From NCBI RefSeq assembly GCF_010093815.1, contig NW_022985559.1:213770-277769 (forward strand): 64,000 bases of DNA. The letters run 5' to 3'. The stretch is from Pseudovirgaria hyperparasitica (Eukaryota > Ascomycota > Dothideomycetes > Acrospermales > Acrospermaceae). Under the pieces are notes generated by a model. It searched no databases. It was not told where the DNA came from and saw nothing but the letters and a program-made list of their open reading frames with translations. Positions within the stretch are counted from its first letter, which is position 1; the number at the start of each line of letters is the position of its first letter. The position numbers and the translations under genes are program-made. Below are positions 12,032 through 23,762 of this stretch, in pieces.

Positions 12032-12326
12032 CTCAACGAGAATTTGCGAAGAAAGCTTGCAAGTTTGAAAGTGTTGCTGGCCGAAGGCCGCCGTTGCAGA
12101 CTGAAGACTGATCAAACGCGGTATTGTAGGTGAGCTGGGTGAAGTTTACCAGCCAACTCGGCACGACGTCGGGCGATTTTTTATTGCCAAGACGAGCAAC
12201 CAGGCGCGTTGGAAGGTACTACTAATTAATTACCTAGGTAGCAGCTCCCGAGACGTCGACGAGCGCCAGATATCACAAACGCTTCGATACTCAAACATAG
12301 TCTCTCGTTCAGCAACAAAATTCAAC
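12032..12326. promoter_or_regulatory. Compact divergent promoter of cwc22 and dpm2
   Basis: Only 295 bp separate the two ATGs, so the genes very likely share regulatory DNA. The middle carries an AATTAATTACCTAGGTA-type stretch (about 12224-12241). No clear TATA box is seen, as is usual for housekeeping fungal genes. Confidence 0.55.
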
Positions 12327-12709
12327 ATGGTGTGCATCCTCAAGTTCACTTTTGCATCGCGCTGGAGGATAGAAAGCTAACTTAGCTCAGCTCGACCGTC
12401 TCATTGGGCTCGCAATGCTAATCGTGGCATCCGCAGTCTTTCTCTATTACTCCGTCTGGACGCTGTTCATGGTACTATAGAGACCTCTTCATGCTGCGCC
12501 AGATACTCAAAGCTGACTGTGTGTAGCCATTTGTTGACGAAGACCACCCATTGCATTCCCTCTTCCCACCACGCGTATGGGCGATCCGTATACCCGTTAT
12601 TCTGATTCTGCTTGGTTCCGCGATCGTAGGCTCGTTCTTGAGCATTGTCATGATAAGGAGCAATCGGAAGAAGGCATTGAAGGCGGCGAAGGCCAAAAAG
12701 GCTTCATGA
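12327..12709 (+). CDS. dpm2: Dolichol phosphate-mannose synthase regulatory subunit DPM2
   Basis: A small three-exon gene: exon 1 12327-12329 (the ATG only), exon 2 12391-12471, exon 3 12527-12709, giving 88 residues. The protein begins MLDRLIGLAMLIVASAVFLY and has two membrane helices (about 6-28 and 50-73). Between them lies the conserved WTLFMPFVDEDHPLHSLFPP segment, then a basic Lys/Ala tail. DPM2 is an ER membrane subunit that stabilises the catalytic DPM1 and supports GPI-GlcNAc transferase, so it serves N-glycan, O-mannose and GPI-anchor synthesis. The size matches the family (about 80-90 residues). Exon 1 supplying only the start codon is unusual but both junctions are canonical. It is convergent with the Iqw1-like gene, 407 bp apart. 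Confidence 0.92.
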
Positions 12710-13116
12710 GACTAACGATGTGGGTACGGATGTAGGACACAAAAGGGGTACCGGCAAGAACAGGAACCAGAACAGGATGGTCGCATATTCAGGTGTTACA
12801 TGGGCAACGTCTGCACGATATAGCATCGAGATGTTTAAATGCTATATAAAGTTACCTCGTGGAGCAAGCTTTAGGTTGGTTGCAGGGTGCTACATGGCAG
12901 TTCCCATGCAGCTTCACCAGTCCTGTCTCGTGATGGATTAGTTCCCCAAGCATGAAACTGCACGCAACCCTCTGGCGCTGCTTCCCCCAGCTCAGCGGGA
13001 TTCATGTTCTCCATCAGTCAGTTGCATCCGACATAACTGGCAGCTGTCGGCCATTCGAGCGCCGATTCCAATACACGAGCAAAGCTTGCGATGCCTCCAG
13101 ATGTCATCGTTAGAGC
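12710..13116. other. Short intergenic between convergent genes
   Basis: Contains the 3' untranslated regions of dpm2 and the Iqw1-like gene. I see no further gene. Confidence 0.6.
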
Positions 13117-16100
13117 TCACATCACCTACAATACAACATTAGAATTGAGTAAGTGGAATGATTGATGGAGGATGGCTCACGTGACAGTCCTCCCCGTCCC
13201 CTCCGGCAAGCATCATGGGTAAGTCGACATTGGTGTTTCCTTCTGCCTGCTGTTGTCTCAAATGCCTTGCAATCTGTAAGAGCATGCTCTGAGTAAGGAA
13301 TGCATCTGACCCTCCGCCTCCATCTCGTGCCCTGTCATTCTCACTCGTGATTTGGTACTCGTCTTGGATTCTTTTCCTGCTGGGAAGGCCTCCGTGAGCT
13401 ATACGTGATTCGTCGTCAGAGTCGATATCGCCTTCCTCCTCAGCCGCATCGTCGTCTTGCCTTTGGCTTGATGATGCCCTTGCTCGACCATCCCGACGGC
13501 GTCGTCGACTGAAATTAATCGATGAAAAATCCGAAGAATCGGCTGCTTTGACACCTATGCCATTGCGAGCATCGGAGCGCGAGCGCGCGTCAGGCGAGAA
13601 TATCTTTATCGTGTGATCGATACCTGACACCGCAATCATCGGTTCGTATGGATGACCCTGAACCACGTTTACGACTTCTCCGTCTCCTTCCAATATGTTC
13701 AGCAATTTGCTTGTCTTCCGATCCCATATGAACAAGTGGCCTGAGTCGCTCCCACTGACGACGTATTCGTCTTCTAAGCCATAAAAATTGACGTCCTTGA
13801 CAGTTTTGACGTTGCAGTGCCCTTTGTATATGCGCGTATGAGTGCCACACGGCACCGAAGCCTCGACTTTCTCCTTGCGAACCCGTCTCGAGAAATTGGA
13901 GCGCCAAAATATTCTATTGGCAAGCTCGTCCTGCTCATCAACATCATCATCGTCATCATCATCTTCCTCCTCTTCATCTTCACTAGATGATGCGGCATCG
14001 TTACCGCTCATTGATTCGTCGTCTTCTGAATGTCCCACGGCGCTGTTCTCATTGACTGCAGCTGCCGCATCGCGTAGTGCTTCAATAGGCAGGACTTGTT
14101 CATCTTCGTCTTCGCTTTGGTCATCTTGGACTGAGTCTGAGAGGTCGACTCCTAATGGCGCTGCGTCAGATGTTGAATCCGCCTCTGTTCGTGGACGGTC
14201 TCTAGTTCTTAGGGTCGCTTGGTGCACCCGTGGATCCTCCTCCTCCTCTTCGCCCTCGCGGCGCTTGAAACGTTCCGCAAATGCAGCTTCGGCAGCAATG
14301 ATTCCGGCTTCTCCACGACCCATACCTCCAAATGCTCGATCGACAAGTTCGAAATTGATGCCTTGCGCAGCGTTCATCAATAACCCCCTTCCGACCTTGA
14401 AAGCCCAGAATCTGAGCGCAGTCCTACGATCTTGGACGGAAGCAGGCCCATCAGCACTGCTCGAAAGATCTGCGAAGGGTATTCGAATAGCTCGCGCAAA
14501 TGCCATGACAGCAGCCTTCTCCGTTGTAAATGTAATTCTGTTCTCGTCCACCTCAAAGCGAGACGCATCAACATCCAAGACCGAGTTGTCGCTCGCAAGA
14601 TCTAGGAGATACGGGATTAGAATCTCGTGAATAGCCTCTTCTGCAGCTTCGTCATCTGGTATGGGAAATCGGGTACTGCCTCGCCTGCCCTTGTTCGCAC
14701 AGAATCCTTCTGCAAGAGCGCCAATGCCGCTGTCCAGCCAGAGATATATAGCTTTCATGAAATCGAATCCGAATTGTTGGTGTCTAGGTATAGTTCGTTC
14801 GTTGGGGACAGGGGTGATAGTAGTAAAGTACTGGTCAATCATTGCATCGCTAGCGCCTCCCATTCTGAGTCTTCCCCCGAGGATACGCGCAGTGATTCCG
14901 GCAGCTTGCACGAAACGACGGGCAGAGCCACGGTCATCTCGGAGTCGATTCTGGAAAACAACCTCCAGCTCGGATGGATCAACAGGATACCGCCACGATT
15001 TCATGATATCGTCCATCTCTGGTAATATGGAGGCGCTCAGGCCTATGATAGAAGTAAACTCTGCGGCGTGACCAGTCACATCGACAGCCGATGAGGATTT
15101 CGGTTGACCAAGCGTGAACATCTGCTTCCGCAAATCTATGGTAGACTTTGAGATTCGATAGCTTAGTTTCTCTGATTCGCCTAATGAAGCCTCGCCGGAC
15201 GCAATCTGAGGTCTCCGAGACTCTATAGGTATCTCTTCGCTTTGACCATTCTCGTACTGTACCATGAGTGACATTTCTTGCTCTGCGGGTTCTGCGCTGT
15301 CAGTACGCGGTCTGGAATCAGCCCTTGCAGCCCCTTCATTGGATATTGCAGATTGTGACAGTCCAGTCCGTTTACGCTTGCGATCATTATAAGTCTTTGC
15401 GCGATTGCTATTTCCTTTCTCGACAGTCGTGTACTGGATGGCTTCACTGGCGTCCGGCGTCCGATTGATGTCAAAGTTGTAGATGTGGTCTCCGGACCAG
15501 CTCACGATGAGTTCGTTGGGGTTAGAGTCACTTATCTTGCATGCTGTAATATGGCCACTATCACTCCTTCTCATGGTACGCTTGCCATGGGGCGCAAACT
15601 TCTTGACACATCGAGTGGCTTCAGAAAGGGCATCTTCCTCGTGTTGCGAAGTCAAGTCATTCCGCAACAAGTCACCACGTTCTGCAGCCCTGTCCCGTCC
15701 CAGCATGCGGCGATCATGAAGAAAGCAGTGCAGATGAGCACCTCCAAGTGCAATGTAATGAGGCTGACTAGGAGAACAGGATATGGTATTGAGATCTAAG
15801 CCATACTTCTTGTACGAGATCAAAGGCGGAGGGGCATTTCGGCTGGACAGGGAGGATCTTCGGGAGGGTGCAGGATATGCTGAAGATGGCTGGCGAACGT
15901 CCCACTGTCGGACCTCGCCATCCTCGGAGCAGGTCAAAAAGAAGAAAGGCGAAGACTCGGTTACTATCCTCTTGACACGGTCGCCGTGGGACCGGAAGAC
16001 TTTTGCATTGCTGTCTCCTTCGCTGAGGTATCTTACTCCATTATAAATGTTGTTTGCGCCGGCTCGGGAGCGGAAGTTTGACGCAGAATCCGAAGAGGTA

Positions 16101-16570
16101 GTTTGGCCTGAATACTCGATATCGAACACACGTATTTCGGAATCCCCAGCAGCGCTCACGATTGTTCTGTCATTTGAGTGAGGCATGAACTTGACAGAAA
16201 ATATGTTGGCATGATGGCCTGTAGCAATGGTTGTTGTGAATTGGAACTGGGAAGTGGAGGAGTCAGGGAGATAAGTATGTATGTTGACATGCTGATCGTC
16301 TGAGCCAGAGGCAAGGAGTCTACCAGAGCGTGACCAACTATCAACAAAGTCAGCAAGAAGGTCCGTCAAATGTAGTGATGTGTGTTGAAAAAATACCGAC
16401 CTCAAAGCATTGACGCATCCTTGATGTCCGTCGAGCTCATTGACAATGTCCAGGTCATGAACCCATTTCTGATCGCCATAGAGACCTCGAACGTGAGAGT
16501 ATCGGTTCTTGCTGCCAGTGGAATAGCCAAGTTCTCGATTTAAAAGCCGATCGAAGACGACGGATGTCAT
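13117..16570 (-). CDS. DCAF6/Iqw1-like WD40 protein (CUL4-DDB1 adaptor type)
   Basis: Predicted 1111 residues. The ATG is at 16570; the frame continues up without one. Two introns are inferred. One at 16338-16400 is in frame and stop-free; its removal restores a proper blade (VNALSWSRSGRLLASGSDDQ). One at 13126-13180 gives a terminal CHVM. N-terminal WD40 repeats (about 45-310) are followed by a long middle with helical and acidic parts, including an Asp/Glu run near 13930-13985. A C-terminal pair of blades completes the propeller (KTVKDVNFYGLEDEYVVSGS, HLFIWDRKTSKLLNILEG). This split-propeller layout is that of human DCAF6/DCAF8 and S. pombe Iqw1, substrate receptors of CUL4-DDB1 ubiquitin ligases. 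The ligase role is inferred from family; the 3' end is the less certain part. Confidence 0.86.
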
Positions 16571-19500
16571 AATGGTGGTGGTCACCGAGGGAAGCAGTGT
16601 CGGCTATTGCCTAGCCTATGAGTGGGGGAACATCTGATGACGCAAGTCTGGAGGCTGAGATGGTAGTGGAAGAGCGCAAAGGAAGCTGCTCGCGGTACAT
16701 TGCAACATCCGCAGTGCGAGCGGGAGGGTAAAACGAGGCAAAGCTTCATCACAATGCTTTCCCTTCTGTCTTAGCTTGTCAGGCGGAAATGCGGAGCTAT
16801 GATGTGATGGGGAAGCTCTTGATGCCTCAGGCCACAGACATCCTGGGTAACACTGACAACCTTCCCGGCCAATATCCCCAGGCCGGAAAAACATTGTGAA
16901 GGCAGATGGGTAAGGCTAACAACCTTCCGACATGTCCTCGAGGGTAAGGCACTGCGACACACTTCCATTCACCCGCCCGCCGCAAATTCAAGATGTTGGT
17001 CACTAGCTGATAGTGAATGAGAAGAGCCAGAACATAAAACGCTAGTAGTAGAAGATCAAGCTCGATCGCGGAGCAGAAGCGAACATGTCTATTTTAGAAC
17101 ATCTAATGACTGAGGTCTACATGGTATGCACTAATTTACCTCATGCTGGGAATATAGCCGACAGTAGGCCAAGTTCGATCAAGCAATCATCCCTTCATGT
17201 ATGGATCCCTGTATGTATTTGAAATATTCCAACTCGTCAGAAGCATCTTACAATATATAGTCGGCAAAAGAAAAGAAAAAAAGTCATTCGTGTACGTATA
17301 CGTAGTCATCAAGCAAGTGTAAGCTTGGCATGCAAGGCAGTTCCAACTCAGCCCTGGCCACATCAAGATGCGTAGAATGCCGCGAGGATGGCTGTGTATG
17401 AAGCCAGGCCTTTGCCTAGACCCGACAACTTTCACTGGTAATTAGCACGTTCCCAACAAGTCTGGGGTGCATACAGTGAGGGGGATCAAGAAAGGCACAA
17501 TACTGTTACTAAGGAAGTGTTTCTACCCATACCTGAGGGCTGGTACAGAGAGGACTAGGATGTTGCTGAGGCGAGCTGACGTCCGTCACGAGCCAGATCC
17601 CGGGCTTATGGAACACGAATGGACCATGTCAGCCAGGTAAGAGTAGTGAGTGTGATCGTACATAGATTTGTATGTCCGTCACACAGCTCAGTATATGCGA
17701 TTTTCAGAGAGGGTGCTCTTGAGAAGGATAGGCATTGCTGCTTTGATATCCGAATGCTTGACGGGTAAGGAGAATTAGAGGTGCAGTAACAGTCAATGGA
17801 GATCCATTTGACCGCTTCCGGTGGTTTGCCCACCAGGACTGCAGGAGCGATAGGAGCGCACACAGGACGGCCTGAAGCAGGCCGGAGCTCCCGTCAAGGA
17901 TGCCGCTACCAATGGCAGCAATATCACCAACCAAGCATTGAATAGACGGATCAACACAGTCAGCATGTCCTAATGATATACACTGGGACTGGGTCGCAGT
18001 GGACTGTGCACAGACGAGGCAGATGGATGCATCTCGGTCTGGTGGTGTATAGGGCTAGGGAGCGAGGGTCCAGGGGCGAAAGATTGGAGTCGGATCAATG
18101 GGTTGTGGTAAGTTCTGGCGGAGATAAGAGTTGGCTAGATAGGTTGTTCCTAATCGACAGGATCTCGGCATATCCAGAGTGATGTGTGCTTTGTTCGTGC
18201 AAATGTGCACACGGTCTGCAGATCTCTCCAAGGTTGTTCCTTGCATTACTAGAGTTTGGAGGGGAGATTCGCAGGTGTGAGCGAGCAGGCGATCCATTGC
18301 CAGACCGTTGGAGCAGAGCTAAGAAGACAACAAAGCAAAGAGAACAAGATTTCTCCATCTGGTATGTAGATGCAAGCGTGGACAAGAAGGACGGAGTAAG
18401 GTGGTGGTGGTGGTGGTGGTAGCGGTGGTGGCAGACCGGGAGCGGTATAACGGGAGATTATAGCTATCTAGCGAGTCATGGATAGAGCTGTCAAAAGTCC
18501 GGTAAATAGAATGGGAGGCCCAATCCCAAGCGTGAATGGAGGACGGGAGTATGTGATATGTGGTATGATGCTTACAGCAAGGCTGTTCGCTGTCACGCTT
18601 TGTGCTGACGACGCGAGACTAAGCAGGAAGCCATCGGAGTGAGGCGGATCAGCCAAGGGATTGGAACAAAGGGTAGTAGTATAAGTGGTATAAGTGAAGC
18701 AGGAAGAAGCAAAACAGCAGGACAGGCTGTCTGGGAGAGATTATAGATGTATATAATTACTATATGTCTATGTAAGACAGATCGAAGACGACGAGATGAG
18801 ACAGATGATGTGGGGATGAAAGTCAGGCAGACTAACTAGGCACTTCAGGCATGTGAGGCCCCCGAGTACTGGCGGGGTGGAGCGAGCTGTGCTGGAATGT
18901 GCTGTACTGTACTGTCCTATACGTACTGTAAGCTGTCAGCTCCACCCGCACCCGCCGCCAACCCGCCGCCAACCCGCCAAAACCGCCCAAACCGCCCAAA
19001 CCTGAAGTCATTCCACCCACCCCGCCGCCTAATCTGACCCTAATCTTGGGGCGTCTAGGGGGGTGGGAGCTAGGGGCATCTCAAGACTTAAGGGCGTGTA
19101 CTGTACTGTTGGGCCCGTCGCCTTTCCCCGGGCGTCTCCCTGCCCCCCTCCCCCCTACATAGCTGCCCGAGGTACCGGGACTTTTGCTCCCCTTGTCCCC
19201 TTATTACTTAGCGACAACCGGCCGATCTGATAATTAGAGAGAGAACGGACCTGAACCATCTACTTTCTGGTTTGACAATTAACATCTTACCAGTGACATC
19301 CTTGTCGCTATATCGTGATGCTGATGCTGATGCTCCTCCGTCCATGTCCATCCATGTCCGCGCTCGTGCTTCTTGGATGGTTCATCGCTGTACCGTAATA
19401 CCACTTCATCTGATCTCATTGTCCTTTTCGTCCTTCTCCTCGTCGTCCGTCCGTCCTATTCTCCGCATGCAGCACCACCGCAAGCATGCCTACGGCACGT

Positions 19501-20382
19501 CCGTTCAAAGCTGCCTGTGCTTGCGGCTATCCGCGACCAAGTCCTGGGAATGGTCCTCCTGATCTCTTACTCCTAGCTCAGCTTCTCGTCCTGCAGCCCG
19601 CTACGCCCGGCCAGAGATGAAAGGTGAAAGGTGAGAGGTGAGAGGTGAAAGGCGCAAGGTGCGATGTGGGATGTGGGGCGTGATAAGTGAGGGTGAGGAT
19701 GAGGGTGAGTGCGCATTACTGCACCAACTATCCATGACGGAGATGGATGCAATGTAAACCTCCAAAAGACTAGCTATGCTGCTTCTCTCGTCTCGTGTCT
19801 GCCTTACCTCGTCGTCTTCATGCTTGCTGTCAATCCAGATCTGAGCCGCCATTGTTACTGTTTGTTCCTTTTCTCTGGAACCTGTTCACTTCTCTCACCA
19901 CTTCCTTGCATACATACCACCACCACCACCATCCTCTAGCTCAACTGTCGAGTGCCACCACAACTCGTACTCGTCACTCTGTGTAATCCTTTCCCTTATC
20001 CATCTTTCCTAATTCTCTTCTTCACTTCATTCCCACCTCTCTCCCCTCTCTCATCTTCACTTTCACGTTATGCTTCCGCTTCTGCTTCACAGCCTGGCTT
20101 CTTCCTAAACCACGTCAATTCATCTTCACTGTCCTTCGCTCCAATTGCGCACTTTTCGCTTACCCCACGGACCATACTCCGCATACTGTCTCGGCTGCTG
20201 GCCTTCTTCCAAGTGGTGTGCCTCATCTTCATGACCTCGGACTTGTACCGGTGAATGGTTCATCTCAAGAGGGTAGCACCTTTCCGGGCGATCGTCTTCG
20301 GCGATCAAACCACTGCCGCTACGTTCTTGGTTTCGATCTTCCAAGTCTCCTGTTTCTCCTCCATCTGCCGCCCTCTCACATC
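16571..20382. other. Long intergenic region upstream of the GPCR gene
   Basis: About 3.8 kb between two divergently transcribed genes. No frame has a recognisable domain. Visible simple sequence: a GGT run at about 18401-18430, tandem CCGCC/CCAAA motifs at 18949-19005, a GTGAAAGGTGAGAGG-type tandem at 19617-19655, and a strongly pyrimidine-rich stretch at about 19980-20060 typical of fungal promoters or 5' leaders. A long regulatory or untranslated leader for the receptor gene is likely. A short hydrophobic frame on the minus strand near 17820-17934 is too weak to call a gene. Confidence 0.55.
18949..19005 (+). repeat. Short tandem CCGCC-AAAACC-type repeat
   Basis: CCCGCCGCCAA and CCGCCCAAA units repeat several times head to tail. 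A related run (CCAGCCAAAA) occurs at about 50940-50975. Both lie in non-coding DNA upstream of a gene start. Function unknown. Confidence 0.6.
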
Positions 20383-22147
20383 ATGCACTCTTCAGTATCT
20401 CCCCCTTCAGCCGTACAGTCTGGTGGAGGGAACGTCTTCACCGACCATCAGCTACGAGACTTGGAGATTGCTGAGAGATCAATGTCATGCCTTTCATTAA
20501 TGGGCTCACTCTTCATCATGACCACTTTTGGCGTATGGCCAACCTTTCGCAAACCCATCAATCGACTCGTCTTTCTTGCATCCATAGGCAACTTGCTCTG
20601 CAACATTGCCACCCTTATATCAGTATCTGGCACCATGTATGGTGCTAAAAATCCACTGTGCCAGTTCCAGGCATTCTTGATCCAGATGTAATAGCTCCTA
20701 TCATCATCATCATCATACTCCTTTAGCTCACCTTGCTTAGGTTCATTCCTGCCGACTCTCTGTGGACCTTTTGCATGGCACTTAATGTATACCTGACCTT
20801 CTTCAAGAACTACGATTCCGCTATGCTACGCTCGCTGGAGAAGTGGTACTTTCTTGCCTGTTATGGAACGCCGCTACTCCCCGCCCTCATATTCCTCATC
20901 ATCGATCACGCCTCCAAGGGCGCGCGGATCTATGGCCCAGCCACTGTGAGTTGTAGGGGTTACTCAGCACGCCAGCTACTGACGATTTGCTACAGCTATG
21001 GTGTTGGATTGCAGTTGAGTGGGACTGGATGCGCATCGCCTTCTTCTACGGACCCGTCTGGTGAGTGGTCATACCTGTTTTCAACATACCCTGTCTTCTG
21101 ACTCAGGCTAGGATCATCATTGCCGTCACGACCACAATTTACCTCGTGACAGGCAAAGACATTTTCAAGCAGCGTGCTGCTTTGAGAGCATTCTCCAAGG
21201 ACCAGCCACGGCCACCAATGCCAATTCCAGTGAATCCATTCATGAGTGAGGGTCTCGCCGTGCGGAAAGTTACAGAAATCCAAATCACCCACGAGACCAT
21301 TCGACCTCAATCCCCGGATTACCAGGCAAAGAGCCTAGAATCAGAGGATGGAACTCGGAGTTCTTTTGCCAGTACCAGGAAGCTGAGCCATAAACCAACA
21401 CATAATCTTACCAACGGCACTTCCCCTTTCACCCGGCTGGCAAACGACCCCTGGCCGTACACTGAAGGTGCTACAGGAGAGTTGCCAGGCGAGAATAACC
21501 CGAATTTCTCGACTACAGTCACTGCGGGTAGATCGCCTCAGCAAACGGAGACTGAACGACAAGAAGAAGACACTCAACCAACCAAGCGCGAGGCGAGAGT
21601 TGCCAAGCGTGAATTGAAAGCGCACCGAAAGAAGTCTGCCGCAGCAAGACATGCGAACTCGGCTGCATGGGGATACGCCAAGGTTTCCATGCTCATGTTT
21701 TTGGCACTGTTTGTCGTCTGGGTGCCCTCAACTATTAATCGAGTGTACTCTCTTGTACGCCCCCAAGAGCCCAGCTTTGCACTGTCTCTGCTCGCCGGTC
21801 TCGTTCTGCCACTACAAGGCTTCTGGAATGCCGTCATCTACATCATAACGTCGTGGGGACAATGCAAGGATGCCTTTCACAGCATCTTTTCCCGATATTG
21901 GCGTTCTCGCTCGACCAGAGTTGCCACTCGCCACGGTGGCTTCGCTTCCCCCTTTCACAAGCGCATGCCTGTCCTTACCGAGAGCATCCACGACTTACAT
22001 AGGTATAACGACCGTGGCCTAGATCACAGCTTCGACGACGAGTCTACTTCTACGCCTGACCGCAGCTTGCATGATCCCCTCACCCGTCGTGAGGATATTG
22101 AGCTCGACACGCCTGTGTCCTACTCTGGAAGTGAAGCACAACGCTGA
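20383..22147 (+). CDS. cAMP-receptor-like G-protein coupled receptor (GprH/CrlA type)
   Basis: Predicted 536 residues from exons 20383-20687, 20741-20945, 20996-21060 and 21112-22147; all three joins are canonical and keep frame. Seven membrane helices are visible. TM1 starts near SCLSLMGSLFIM, TM3 is MFIPADSLWTFCMALNVYL, and the TM4/TM5 loop has LWCWIAVEWDWMRIAFFYGP, a hallmark of the Dictyostelium cAMP-receptor/fungal GprH group. Two cysteines fit the conserved extracellular disulfide. A long Ser/Thr/Pro-rich third cytoplasmic loop (about 215-390, ending in a basic KRELKAHRKK segment) separates TM5 from TM6-TM7. The family couples to heterotrimeric G proteins in carbon sensing and development; the ligand is unknown. 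An upstream region of almost 4 kb suggests regulated expression. Confidence 0.9.
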
Positions 22148-23762
22148 ACTCATAGTGCGTTTCAGTCCGTTGTATTTGCGCAACGCAGCACAGCATTACT
22201 GTCACAAGTCTCTGTGCGCCCCACATTCCGCACCCGCCATACTTTGCTTGGATCTGCTTGGATGTCTCCCTTACACCATCACCATCTCGCGAGCATCCGT
22301 CACGGTTCGTCTAGCTCGACCATGTACACGACATCTAGATGACACCACCACCTCTCCTATAATCTGCTCAAAAGACGTGTATGACGTGTTATAGATACGG
22401 AGTCCCTTGATGCGCTTTGTTTGTTGCATATATACCCCCCCCCCCCCCGCGCACCGCAGGATCTGTTCACTTTTGTACCACGAAGACCTAGGTCCTGGAC
22501 AATAAATCCGCCAGCCTACCACGGTCATCGTCAGACGGCTCTCACAAATGACTATAGAAGGCTTGAGAAAGTCGTTTCCGAATTTTTTTTTCTTCTCTCG
22601 ACTATATACGCCGTGGTCGTAAGACTGGGGTGGATTCGCCGAGGCGGCAGTGTATGCCTGCCTGCCTGCCTACCTCCCTACCTACCTACTAGGCTAGATA
22701 GAAGTATGAAAGCACTAATAGTAGTAGTGTGTCGACGTGTAATCTCTGTCCCGGGTGTGCACGCCCCTTTTTCACTTCCGTATCTCGGGTGCTCGCGAAC
22801 GGACCGTATGTCTGTGTCCCGTGTTCCCGTGTGGACCCATACATACATACGCTGTGGACACAGTTAGCTGCCCTGATGTGATCCCCCAATCATCGCCGCA
22901 GTCTCTCGATTCCCAAATGTATTCTCCACCCTCGACACGATACGCATTACTCCCCTGCCCCTGAACTGACGTGTTGCAGATTTACGTGCTGCTCGAGACG
23001 CCAGGGTTCCTTGCTTGAACTTTGTTTTCAGTCTTGTATAATGTGCTATAGGTATATTCGTGTGGAACGGGACTTGAAGGGGCGATTCTGAATTACGGTT
23101 GTCAGGAGTATACGATACATAGAGCACATGTGGGCGAAGAATTGAAGTGCAGGAGCTAGGTCACCTGATACTCTATCGTTCTGGCAGTCGTATTGAACTC
23201 ATGAACAACCCAACCGCGATGGACCCGAGAAACAGAATGCCCACTGTAAGGGTGATAGGTTCGGCATGGATGGCCACGACAACACTGACATGCCACAACG
23301 TACTAAAGTAATAAGACTGCCAGCACATAGCCTGCGGAAACGCTGCTGTTTCGGAACCAGATGCAAGGGCATTAGTGGAAAGGCTGTTGTATTCGTCTTG
23401 TGATACACGGACATGGCTAAAGCATATGCATCGAGATATGACTGGGATGATAGTGCTCGAGTCCTTGTACCGCCCTACGGTGTGCCATGGAAGTTTATGT
23501 GGAAGGCCGAAGCCTCGAACTGTGTCGAGAAGCAAGAAGCTGGAGTCTTACGTAGCGACTACTTGGCATAGTCCCAGTGTGCAGGACGGATGGTGTAGAT
23601 CGAGAAATGCGCGTGCAAGATATGGTGTTTTGCTCGTCAGACACATCAGACAATATCACATTACTGAGCCTAGTCCGTCCGACAGGCGCATCGATATCCT
23701 GTAATTGACCAATATACTCCGAAAACGCCCCAAATCAAATAACAATTGAAAATTGAAGCCTA
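22148..23762. other. Intergenic, no firm gene
   Basis: Contains the 3' ends of the GPCR and LysM genes. A run of about 14 C residues lies near 22435-22450, and CCTG/CCTA tetranucleotide repeats at about 22660-22692. A minus-strand frame at 23173-23535 ends in a hydrophobic stretch (TLTVGILFLGSIAVGLFMSS) that could be a membrane segment, but it has no start context or homology I recognise, so I do not call it a gene. Confidence 0.5.
22435..22450 (+). repeat. Poly-C homopolymer
   Basis: About 14 consecutive cytosines in non-coding DNA 3' of the GPCR gene. Length may vary between isolates or be affected by sequencing error. Confidence 0.85.

Noticed and set aside
13842-14630. 262-codon plus-strand frame opposite the Iqw1-like gene
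   Set aside because: Ser-rich product of reading the Asp/Glu-coding stretch backwards; a shadow of the real gene.
17704-17934. Small hydrophobic protein on the minus strand
   Set aside because: The hydrophobic start (VGDIAAIGSGILDGSSGLLQ) is suggestive but the rest is not protein-like, and no splice model improved it.
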